Shown piece after piece: positions 43,021-53,200 of a DNA stretch of 64,000 nucleotides (position 1 is the first letter of the stretch; the number at the start of each line of letters is the position of its first letter). The notes beneath the pieces are model-generated. The model made no database searches. It was not told where the DNA came from and saw only the letters and a program-made list of their open reading frames with translations. The stretch is taken from NCBI GenBank assembly GCA_947650285.1, contig CANTFL010000498.1, forward strand, positions 124,001 through 188,000, given 5' to 3'. This stretch comes from Hyaloperonospora brassicae. Taxonomy: Eukaryota; Oomycota; Peronosporomycetes; Peronosporales; Peronosporaceae. Made by a program: the position numbers and the translations under genes.

Positions 43021-43983
43021 ATGGAGGAATCCACACCCCTCTCTGAGGCTCAAAAGGTCGCGCTTGAGAAGCTGACCGCGGCCGTAGGCCCTGAGTATGT
43101 GGAGTTTCTAGCTGCACAAGGTCCCGATGTGCTCAATGCACGAGTCGAGACCTTCATGCAGTATGAAACGGCCCTTTTGGGGCAGGTTCAAAACCAAGTA
43201 GCGTCGGCTATGCCAACACGCTATGTGGCGATGCCAAATGAAGAGGCTAAGCCTCGTCCCCTTCGGGTGGACGTCAAACATTTCTCCGGAAAGGAGGGTG
43301 AAAACCTGACCCTCTGGATCCGTGAGATTGATATGGCCATGAGCTCTGGCCTTATCTCATTGGGGTATCAGCGGGTCTCGCTGGCCATCTCCAAGATCGA
43401 TGGAAGAGCTAGAGAATGGGCTCTGACGTGTGGCACGTCGGTCGACTTGGCGTTTCCCACATGGGGTTCGCTCAAGTTAGACCTATTCCTAGTTTTCTCG
43501 CCGCCTAACCAGGCCTATCGCGTGCGCTCACGCTTCTTGTCCACCCGTCAGGGTAAGAATGAGATAACGGACTATGTCCAAGAGTTGAGAACTCTGATGG
43601 CTGCTATGCAGTCTGACCCTCTCCCTGAGACAGTCTATGTGACTGTCTTCATGGAAGGTCTTCGTAATGGCGTTGCCAGGACCGAGGTGTTTCGGGTCCA
43701 TCCCTCTACTTTTGAGGAGGCTGTTAGCATCGCTCAAAATGCTGGGCACAACTTCAAGTCGGCCAGACTTGGTTGGAATGGGTACAACCCAAGCTTCGAG
43801 AGGGCAAACTTTGCGAGCACCTCGGCTTATGGAAGCCAGAACCGATGTATCTCAGCCATGCTGAAGATTAAGGTGAATATGAGCTTCATGTTGCCGAGAA
43901 ACGACGGGAAGGGAAACGTTGTTATACGTTCGGAAGCACCAAACATCTACGTCCCACTTGTCCTTTGCGTAAGCAGCGACTGA
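43021..43983 (+). CDS. gag of element 2 (open 320-codon frame, zinc knuckle out of frame)
   Basis: The ATG at 43021 (MEESTPLSEAQKVALEKL) opens a 320-residue frame. The core is a retrotransposon Gag domain (VKHFSGKEGENLTLWIREID, then TDYVQELRTLMAAMQSDPLP). Near 43850 the natural reading passes into a neighbouring frame, where a CCHC zinc knuckle would read CYTFGSTKHLRPTC: the second cysteine is phenylalanine, and a TAA precedes the knuckle. The capsid part is thus nearly intact but the nucleocapsid part is damaged. The truncated copy at 56126-56406 is nearly identical at the N-terminus. Confidence 0.85.
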   Translation: MEESTPLSEAQKVALEKLTAAVGPEYVEFLAAQGPDVLNARVETFMQYETALLGQVQNQVASAMPTRYVAMPNEEAKPRPLRVDVKHFSGKEGENLTLWIREIDMAMSSGLISLGYQRVSLAISKIDGRAREWALTCGTSVDLAFPTWGSLKLDLFLVFSPPNQAYRVRSRFLSTRQGKNEITDYVQELRTLMAAMQSDPLPETVYVTVFMEGLRNGVARTEVFRVHPSTFEEAVSIAQNAGHNFKSARLGWNGYNPSFERANFASTSAYGSQNRCISAMLKIKVNMSFMLPRNDGKGNVVIRSEAPNIYVPLVLCVSSD

Positions 43984-44169
43984 CCCTATTGGTCGCAACC
44001 CCAGCCCCAAACAAGAAATCTGGTATGGCACGGGGTAATGTCGACACACAGTAAGCGCGGGGTGCCCTACTGGGGTAGAACTGAATTCTTTTGCTTCTCT
44101 ACGAGGTAGATTGGAACAGGGCTTATCCCCACCGAGCTCTGTGCCAGCCAGCACAGAGCGTGGATACAA

Positions 44170-47100
44170 GCCTGGCTTGTTAGTCGCCGAGGCGAAAGTT
44201 CGAGGCTTTGAGAAGCATTGGTCGATCTTAATCGATTCTGGGGCGTCATGCGATTATGCTCGACGTCGTTGCTATGAGGGGAGTCAGCGATATGCTGAAG
44301 CGCTCTAAGCGTATGAGGGTGATTCAATCCCCGTTCGTTTAGCGACTGGTAGTCGCGTTACGGTGCCTAAAGTTCCGTTTAACTTAGGTGTGAAGTTTTT
44401 GGACTTTGACAGCATTGAACGCTGTCTTGTCCTTGATTTGGATTCGAGATACGATCTCATCTTTGGTATGGATTGACTCGAACGCCATGAGCCATGGATT
44501 GATTGGAGGTCCAAGACCTTAGGCGCCATGCGCAATGATTCGAGCGAAGCTTTGGAGAGTCATGAACCCACCTTTGCTAGAAATCAAAAGCGCTATTGGC
44601 GCGAGCGATTGACGGAAGATGTCAATGTGCTGAAAATTGGTATGTCAGAGATAATTAACTCCAATGTCAATGACATCCATATTGAGCGGAGCTCTTTCAC
44701 CGTATGTGAGGGGAGTTATACTCCGTTGATTGATACTCGTTGTGATAATGAGTCACCGCATGCTGCAGGCATGGTTGGCCTAGGACCGAGACATCAAGAA
44801 TGTAATTCCTCTGATGTGAGTGGGGTGGCATGTAAAATCCCACCGAGTGAGGGCGGCAGAGATGTCACCTCACTGAATGTCGGTAATGGCATTGATGTCG
44901 AGAAGCCAGAGTGTTCAGGGCCAGGCCCGAATGCTGTGCGTGAAGTGGCACGTGAAATCCCACCGAGTGAGAGCGGCCGAGGTGGCACCTCACTGAATGT
45001 CGGTAATGACATTGATGGCGAGAAGCCAGAGTGTTCAGGGCTAGGCCTAAATGCTAAACGTGAAGTGGTACGTGTAAATACTTTAAGTGAAGTGTTCGAG
45101 TTACGTAACACTTCACCAGATGTCGTTCAAGACATGAGCTCTCGTATAGAGCGTGCTAAGATGAATAGCAACCACGGTGACCCTACTGTCCCGGCCTCTA
45201 GGAGGCGTAAGGTTTCTTTGAGGAAACAATCTCAGCGTAGGGTGGAAACCGTTAAGCGCCCAACATCTAAGAAGTCACGAAGTGATAATAGTAATATTAC
45301 ACTATATACACTTGTCAATGGGTTGACTGGCCAGATTGATGGAAATATTAGTCTTGAGACTCTTCCATCCTTGAATACTCTCTTTGAACTAGACGAAATG
45401 TCTGACGGCGAATTTAGCCAAGCCTTACAGGCAGGAGAATTATCCGAGTTAGTCGTCATTTGGCCGGATATTGAGTTGAACTCATACTCGTTATTGGACG
45501 AGTCTGTCCTTGAGGACACAAAGGCGGCATTGGATGCCCGTAGTGGATCGTCGATCCTTAAGGATCCTATTGATCCTTTCTATCCTTTGGTAAATGAATT
45601 TCAGGACGTGGTGTGTCACAACCCACCGTCCGTCTTGCCTCCCGATAGCGGTGTACGTCATGAGATTGACTTGGTTCCTGGAACTAAATACTGCGTAACA
45701 CGACAGTGGCCTTTGCCAAAGGAACAGTGTGACGTCATAGACGACTTCTTTCGTACAAAGAACGCGGCAGGAATGGTTCGTGAGAGCAAATCTCCTTCTT
45801 TCACACGGACATTTTGTGTTTAAAAGCCTAATTGGAATTGGCGCATTGTTTGTGCTTACGATAAGCTTAATGCGGTCACCATCCCGGCTCAGACAAAAAT
45901 TCCGAGGAAGGATGTTCTTCAGAACAATATGGTGGGATGTACAATGATGTACAATGTACATTGCGCTCGACTTGGTCGATGGTTATTACCAACTTCTCAT
46001 GCGAGAAAGCGATATTCCGCTGACAGCGGACAGCACTCCAAGCGGTATGCTCTGGGAGTGGCTTGTTATGCCGCAAGGGCTATCAAATGCCCGGGTTAAA
46101 TTCAACCGTCTTGTGACACAATTGTTCAGACCTCACAGAGGTTATGCACAGACGTACTTTGATGACATCTTTGTCCATAGTCGTGCTATGAGCGGTCGGT
46201 CGGCTGTGGACAGTCACATTGACCATTTACAAGCGGTGCTCGAGTGCATGCGCACGAATAAGCTGTACGCCAACGCATCTAAGTGCATCTTTGGTTCAGA
46301 AGAGATTTTCTTTTTCAGGGTTCTTCATTGGGAAGCGAGACCTTCGAGCGGATCCAGCTAGGGTAAGAGCCATAGTTGATTGGCCGGTTCCAAAGAAGCA
46401 AAAGGACTTGCGCAAGTGGCTTGGTCTTGCCAATTACGTACACAAGTACAGTGCGAATTACGCAGACATGGCTCGGCCATTATCCAATCTCCTTAAAAAG
46501 GATGTGCCGTGGTGCTGGACTAGCACCGAGCATGATGCTTTTCAAGCAGCAAAGTAGAGTCTCCTTCCTGCGCCAATGTTGGCTTTGCCCGATCCGATCG
46601 GCCTTTAAGTGCCGTCTGTGACGCATCTGACCTTGTCATCGGCAGGGCTCTGTTACAAACAGATGATGATGGACAGAAAAGCGTCATTGCGTTTGAGTCC
46701 CGATAGCTGAAGGCTGCCGAAAAGAACTATCCTGTTCATAAAAAAGTGCTACTTGCAATGAAGTACGCTTTAGTCAAATTCAGAGTTCATCTGCTTGGCT
46801 CAAAGCCGTTTGTGATCTACACAGATTACGCTTCATTTGCGCACTGCGACCCAGTTGCCTCACCTCTCTCAGAGAATGGCTCGTTGGCTTTCATTCTTTG
46901 CCGAATATAACTTCTGGGTGAAGTATAAGCCGGGAAAGCAGAATGCTTTGGCTGATGCGTTGTCACGCTGGCCTGACTATGAGCTTGCTCATGTCACGAC
47001 TCTGTCGTCGTCGGTCACTGACCTCATCCGTACGGCATATACCAAGGATAAACATTGTGTAGCGCTGCTACGTGCTCTAGGGAGCGAGGTGTTTAAGGAC

Positions 47101-48402
47101 TCAGACATAGAATTGTTGGCACGTTTGCGTACGAGGCTACATCGATATTCCATCGATAAAGGCCTGTTGTTCTATAGCACAGATATGGAGGATAATCCTC
47201 GTATTGTTGTCCCTCATGATGAGGAGTTGAAGTATCGGATCCGCTACGAGGCACATGATACTTCGTTGAGTGGTCACCTCGGTCGTGAGAAGACCAATAG
47301 CTCTGTGAGCCAATGTTATTGGTGGCCAAGACTTTACGAATGGGTTAGCACATATGTGCGTACGTGCGAAACGTGTCAACGGGTGCAACCCCCAGCGCAT
47401 GCGGCTACGCCGCTAGCTAGGATACCTATACCCTCTGGGTGTTGGGAGTCCATAAGCATGGACTTCCTGTTCGGATTACCGAACGATGCGCATGGCAATA
47501 CGGGTATTGTGGTCTTTGTTGACCGTTTATGCAAGATAGCTCACTTGGTGGCTGTGCCAGACACCGTTGGTGGTGAAGGTACAGCTACGCTGTTTTTCGA
47601 TCGATTGTTCCGACAACACGGTTTGCCTGTGGCAATTGTCTCCGATAGAGATCCTCGCTTCACTGGGAAGTTTTAGAGGTCTATCTTCAAGGTGCTCGGC
47701 ACACGTTTGGACATGTCCACGGCGGATCATCCGCAGACCGATGGTCAAACCGAGCGAGTCAATCGCGTTATCGGTGATATATTACGCAGCGTTTGTGCTA
47801 ATACCCCAACACGTTGGATTTAGATGCTTCCTGTTGTTGAGTTTGCGTTGAACACTGCTGTTCACGCCTCTACAGGCTACACATCGTTCTATGTGAATGG
47901 TCTCACACACCCTCGCGTTCCATTAACGTTACCACTGCGTGGTTCAGGGTTTGGTGGGGGAGGAGTTGCCGATCGGCTAGCTGATATCAGCCCTGCTCAT
48001 GTTCACAAACAGGTAAGCGAGTTTCTCGCAACGCGATTGAATGTCTTACGACATGTGCGTGACGCACTGGATGATAGCCAAGACAAGCAGAAGGAACAAG
48101 CTGGTGCTGAAGGCAGAGGTTGTATTAAACGTTATGAGGTTAAATACCAAGTTCTACTCGATGCTAAAAACCTACCTACAAATGTAGTGTCTGGCGTCTT
48201 CAATACGAAGTTGCGTCCACGCTTCATTGGACCATTTACGGTCGTAGCCAAGAAGGGACTTGCTTATACGCTCAACCTTCCGCGCAAACTGCACACACAC
48301 CCCGTGTTCTACGTTGGATTACTTAAGCCGTATCGGGACCCTTCCCACGTGAACTTGGAGGCGCTTGAGCTGGGTAGGTTGGCCTTGCCATCCCGTTGCT
48401 GA
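44170..48402 (+). pseudogene. pol of element 2: protease, RT, RNase H, integrase (broken)
   Basis: Domains in order are: aspartic protease (ILIDSGASCDYARRR near 44230; IFGMD then a stop near 44477); a 431-codon open linker (44528-45823) with a 40-residue tandem repeat; RT from about 45600 with YFDDIFVHSRAM near 46155; RNase H remnants (46600-46980); and integrase (46837-47676) with HHCC residues (AHDTSLSGHLGRE..CETCQRV) and core blocks SMDFLFGLP and VSDRDPRF, the latter followed by a stop at 47676. After a shift come DGQTERVNRVI and the GPF/Y block FIGPFTVVAKKGLAY (near 48230), ending at 48402. It lacks the acidic integrase insertion of family 1. Several stops and frameshifts make it inactive. 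Confidence 0.9.
44825..45064 (+). repeat. 120-bp (40-residue) tandem repeat in the pol linker of element 2
   Basis: Two units (from about 44825 and 44945) encode [18 protein letters not shown] and [18 protein letters not shown], each followed by an EKPECSG block; a third partial unit follows. The period keeps frame, so the repeat is compatible with translation. Confidence 0.8.
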
Positions 48403-49625
48403 ATCCGTATCACGAGTTCAAGATGATTATCCATCCGGGATTGGCCCAAATCCAACGCCTGGACACGGGCTCGCATCGCGTCAAACGCACTCCGGGTCTT
48501 ACCCAATGCATCACGGAGACCACTCAGCTCGAGAAGCACCTTATCATGCTCCTCCTTCGGTATACCGACCACCTCCGACGCTGCTCGATGAGCAAGGGAA
48601 CCGCCAGGTCCATGTGACGAAAATCTTAAAGCGACGCCGGCGTCGTGGCCAATACTAGTATCTGGTGAAGTGGCCAGGGTACCCGGAGTCGGAGAACTCG
48701 TGGGAGTTTGAGACACCCCTTCGGCAGGACTGCCCGTACGCCGTGGAGGTTTTTGAACGTCGTGGCAAGGGTCGCCCTGCGACCGAGAACACTTCTCACA
48801 AATAGTGGTGAGAGATAGCGGATTGCTCCGCGCCTTAGGGTCGGATCCCGTGGCTACTGGCTTATCCGGAGCATAACGCGTACATGTACGCAACTGGCAT
48901 CTGGCCTTGAGCTTGGAGTATTCGAACCGGAGATTTCGTTTCAGACGAACGTCAGCCACATCGGCGCTGTACCGCAGCGCGGGCACACTGCTAAGATTCC
49001 GCTTGTGATACACCCAACGGATGAACTGATTGTCCTCCTCCTCGGGCCGTTTGCCATCAAACAACAAGATGGGCATACCCTTAATAGGTCGAACCGAAAC
49101 ACCATGAGATAAGCTCTCAAGGTGCGCAAGGTACTAACCTTGCGTGGTCAAGAACGGATCGAAATACCTCCCATGTAGAAACTTGCGGAACGCGATGTCT
49201 TCTGGCAACGTAGCCTCTAGTGCAATTGCCCATGTTGCGAGGCTACGGCCTTCCATTTGACGGAGACGTTGCTTCAAGTCCGTTGTTGAAAAGACGTAAC
49301 CCCTCCGGTTCTGAACAACCTTCTGGGTATGCGCACGACGACGAGCCCTCTCCTATCGCTGAAGGATTAGCTCATGTTGCTCGTCGATCGGGTTCGTGAT
49401 AATGTTCTCATCTGCATCTGTTGTACGATGCTGCGCCACTGGCGTGGTGGTTTCATCACGTTCAACGAACGGATTTGGTGCTGTTAGAGGTCGAGCCTCA
49501 GATACAGCGGAGTAGGACGATATCCCGTCATCTTTAGGGGCACTGGTATAGCTACCATAACCCACATTCTCATCAAAGTCGAGGTAGGAGGAAAGAGTCC
49601 GAGAATCGTCAGGTGGCGACGCCAT
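48309..49625 (-). pseudogene. Antisense accessory ORF of element 2 (unknown protein)
   Basis: The ATG at 49625 (MASPPDDSRTLSSYLDFDEN) lies 107 nt from the 3' LTR. The single frame runs 438 codons to 48309 with only two in-frame TAG codons (49353-49355 and 49134-49136). The N-terminus is acidic and Ser-rich. The central part has RKFLHGRYFDPF, RPEEEDNQFIRWVYHKRNLS and a cysteine-rich stretch (KARCQLRTC ... TICEKCSRSQGDPCHD). The C-terminus is a coiled coil (EEHDKVLLELSGLRDALGKT). The plan matches the family-1 antisense proteins although the sequences differ greatly. The coiled-coil part is antisense to the GPF-to-chromodomain linker of pol. No known family is recognised. Confidence 0.7.
48605..48745 (+). 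pseudogene. Chromodomain of element 2 pol
   Basis: It reads VHVTKILKRRRRRGQY, a TAG (48656-48658), then YLVKWPGYPESENSWEFETP. This is a clear chromodomain core, separated from integrase by a linker with stops. It is antisense to the accessory frame 48309-49625. Confidence 0.75.
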
Positions 49626-49720
49626 GGTGTTTTGTGCTTGTCAACCGTGAGGTAAAGAGCCCACACACCGACTTCTTCGAGGAAAAATTCCGATTGACGT
49701 TTTGTGGTGACGTCAGTATT

Positions 49721-49731
49721 GTGGGGGAGGG
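49721..49731 (+). other. Polypurine tract of element 2
   Basis: GTGGGGGAGGG directly precedes the 3' LTR at 49732. Confidence 0.8.
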
Positions 49732-50206
49732 TGTAACGGGGTTACACGTCGGCTGATAGTCGACAATAGGTGTGGTGCACACAAGAGATGGGATCCCCTT
49801 TAAAGTAGTATTACAACACAGTAAATGTATCAATCGTTGAAGACTGATGTCTTTCAACAACTGATTGCGAGATTTTTTAAGAGGTTTTATTTAGTACAGG
49901 TTAATTACGTTGTCCTATGGTGTTCTTTTAGGTTAAAAGAAGAAATAAATTTCAGTTACCCTTTTTAATCAGTAAGAGACACGTGCCCTACGGGGCGTCT
50001 TGATCGTAAGGAATAAGCAACGCCTATGAAGGTAGCTTGTCCTTGTGCACTTGGTGCGTTTGATTCTTTGAATCAATTGGTCCCCCTAAAACAGGGACCG
50101 TAAGCTCTCGGAGCTGTTGACTCTCTGAGTCGGGTTCGTAGAATAAAAGTTGCTTGCAGAGCGTTAAGGCTTCCTCTGACTTATGGAGATGTGTAGCCTC
50201 GCTACA
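49732..50206 (+). repeat. 3' LTR of element 2
   Basis: It is 475 bp, TGTAACGGGG to CGCTACA. It has only one copy of the segment duplicated in the 5' LTR. Its hairpins have changed stems and loops but still pair, for example TTGATTC-TTT-GAATCAA and GACTC-TCT-GAGTC. Confidence 0.9.
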
Positions 50207-53200
50207 TCCGCCGACTGCAATGCGCTAGCTGTCGTCGAGCAGATAGAGTTCCATACGAGACAGCTGTCCGCAACGTCAGCGGATACAGCGAAACTAGTTC
50301 CGACAGCTCGCAAACGAGGGCATGTCGACACGCCGGCTGATAGTCCTTTCTCGGGATCGGTGGGAGGCAACGAGAATGATAGAGCTGTCCTTAGAAAGGG
50401 CACAGTGATTAGGCATCTGATCGGGTTCTCAGTACAAAGAAAGATGATTTGATCGATCGTGATGATTGGGCATCGACTTGGGAGGCGCTACAGTCTGACT
50501 GGCCGACTGTCGCACGGGTCGATTTTGTGGCGGCTATTTGAACTGCCTGAAAATAACAACGTGTGAACCAGTAATCATCGTACACACTGCTTTGGATGGT
50601 GAAACGGTTTCCGTTTCCTGAACAACTATTGACGGACTTGGATACATCTGTTTTTGCGCACTGGACGATTACGTGGCGGCGGGAGTACCTCGCGGCTTGC
50701 CTACAGCGCTACCGCGACCAAACCAAGGACAAATTTACCCACGATTGGATCGACGGGTGGATTGTAAACAACTTAAGTAACAACATACACCAGGAATTAG
50801 CCCCACTTATGGACAACGCAGATGACTGGATTCACTTAAGATCCCATGATTATGCGAAGGATATATGCTGAAAGTTTGCGATCCCAAGCGCCGGACGCGA
50901 CTGGTTCAGCACCTTCCGCGTGCGATGATATATGACAGCAAGATTGCAGCGTTAGGGGTTGTCCAGACGACACCATCAAGTACGCCAGAAAAACTAGTTG
51001 CACCTCGGTTGGATTCTCTCGAATGACCACTACATGCGTGCTTATTATAGTCCGAATAATCGAAGCTATTGGGACGCTCTACGCATCTGTTTTGCGGCTA
51101 AATTACTGCATCTTGAGGCAAGCAACCTCATCCAGTTTTGAGGACACTTTTGATCTGGCCACATCACCACCAAGACATGGATCCTTTATCAACGGAACAA
51201 ATGCGTATGGAAGGCATTAAATTTTAGCCGGCCTACCGTACAACCAGGGTCGCGCAACTGAAGTGGGAACGATACCAATTAGGAATTTGATATTGCCAAA
51301 TGTGTGTGGACTTATAGACGGTACGCGAAAACGGATGAGACGGATGAAGGCATGAAGATGGACTTTAGTCAACCCGTCGACCGTTAGCCCGGTGTCTTTA
51401 AGATACACATGTAGACACGGCTGAGGAGGCGAGCGCGTTTGAATTGGCTTGGAGACGCCTGAAGGGACAACAGTGCAACCGCTATAACCCGGTTATGTCT
51501 TATTGGAGTACTGGACCTTCCTCGACGGGCGGAGTGGCCATTCTTCTTACACCTTTTGCTGCTACTACGTCATTTGCTTCAAATTCTTCTCAGTGCAATA
51601 TCCGGACCATCGGATTAAGGCCGGGTGGCATGGGCGTGCCTAATGGCTATGCGCCTACCATCCGGACGGAAAGAGAAACGTTTTCTACGGTCTGAAGGAG
51701 AGGGACCTCCGAAATTCCGATAGTGTCCTACTGGGCGATTTCACTTGCGTCAAGAGTCCTTAACGGGATTGATTGGGTCAACTAGTTGACAGCAGATCGG
51801 CGAGTCCGGCGTTATGTGATCTTCTTCGGGATACATAGCTGGCGGATGCACGCCTGCTGCGCGAACATGCGGATGACGGTGGAACGACGACCTCAAAGAT
51901 CACTTTTCTTACTGGGCAAAGGAACGAGAGAGCCGGATTGACCGCTTCTACGTACCTTATGATTGGGCTCCATTAGTCATCTTGGAGTCCCTATGACCTC
52001 CATCACAATTTTCCGATCGTCGGGAAATTATAATACATTGAAAGACACGTTCGTGGCGGCGAATTCGCCAAATCACTCTAAAACACCTATCCTATCCTGA
52101 GTAACTAGCCCGATCGAGTACTAGCGTAGCAACACTATAAGCAGGTGAACATAATAGTCGGAAGAGATACTACACTACGGACGTGGGATGCCGACATAAT
52201 TAAATGCTCGAGATAGATCCATATAATAACAAACCAAGAAAAAAGGGGCGCAATGGATGAAAGGAAAAATACAGTTGGGAAACCGGGCGCAATTATTGAC
52301 GCGACGAAAATGAATCGCTACGAATATGGAGGTAATGCGAGAAGCACAGCTAGATCGGGTGGGTGACCAGCTTGCTCGAAGGACGGCACGGTTGTGGTGG
52401 TCGTACAAAAGATTCGCCGATTGGGAGAGGCACCAACACATTAACAATATTACCAGGAGACACGGAGAGGCATTCAGGCAGGAAATGGCTATAGCGGATC
52501 GATTTGCAGCAGAGTGGGATCCAATAATAAGCGTGAGTCATCGCATAATACCGATGAACGACCCGCGCTTCGTGCTCAGTAATTTCGTAGCTATACCGAC
52601 AAGGCAGCGGCTGCGAGATCATGACCATGCCCTCCTTTTACAGAAGGCCACAGAACAGGATATTTCTCAGCTATTCGGAGATTAATTAGCACAAGGTGTC
52701 AGGGCAACCTGGCCTACGCGATGATTTCTACAAGGACGCTTCGTCTTGCATGACTCCCGCTTTGGCGAAGGTATGCACTCAGATTATAAATGGGGTGGAG
52801 ATTCCGGCTTCCTTCGTCGGAGCTTTGATTATATCTCTACTGAAAAGGGGGACTTGTCAGAAGCCACGGATGATCGCCCAATATTCCTGCTACATACCAG
52901 TTATAAGATCGTTGCCAAGGTACTCGCATCCCGTGTTGATATGGTGCTTTTACGGGTGATTAGCGCCTACCAACAAGGGTTCTTGCACAGCCGCCCAATG
53001 ATGAAAACTGTCTTGATGATGCTTGCCCATTTAACAACTGCTCGTGCGTTACAGATGTAGATACGAGTAACAGCAGGTGTATCGTTCTCCTAGACTTAAG
53101 CAAAGCTTATTACACTGTGGACAGGGCCTTGCTCGTGGAAGCGCTACGCCGATTTAATTTTACTAGACGATTCGTGGATCACGTCACCCGCATGCATCAA

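Larger units (their letters stand above)
42428..50206 (+). mobile_element. Ty3/Gypsy LTR retrotransposon 2 (second family), decayed
   Basis: The LTRs are at 42428-42961 (534 bp) and 49732-50206 (475 bp). gag, protease (IDSGAS), RT (YFDD), RNase H, integrase, GPF/Y and chromodomain follow in Ty3/Gypsy order, with an opposite-strand frame before the 3' LTR. The flanking 5-mers (TGGTT and TCCGC) do not match. The 5' LTR has an extra about 60-bp duplicated segment that the 3' LTR lacks but the LTR at 56466-56926 has, so the two ends may come from different copies. Confidence 0.92.

Noticed and set aside
42428..50206. Element 2 as an insertion into a single LINE
   Set aside because: The LINE pieces on the two sides are in opposite orientation and represent different parts, so they are not halves of one interrupted copy.
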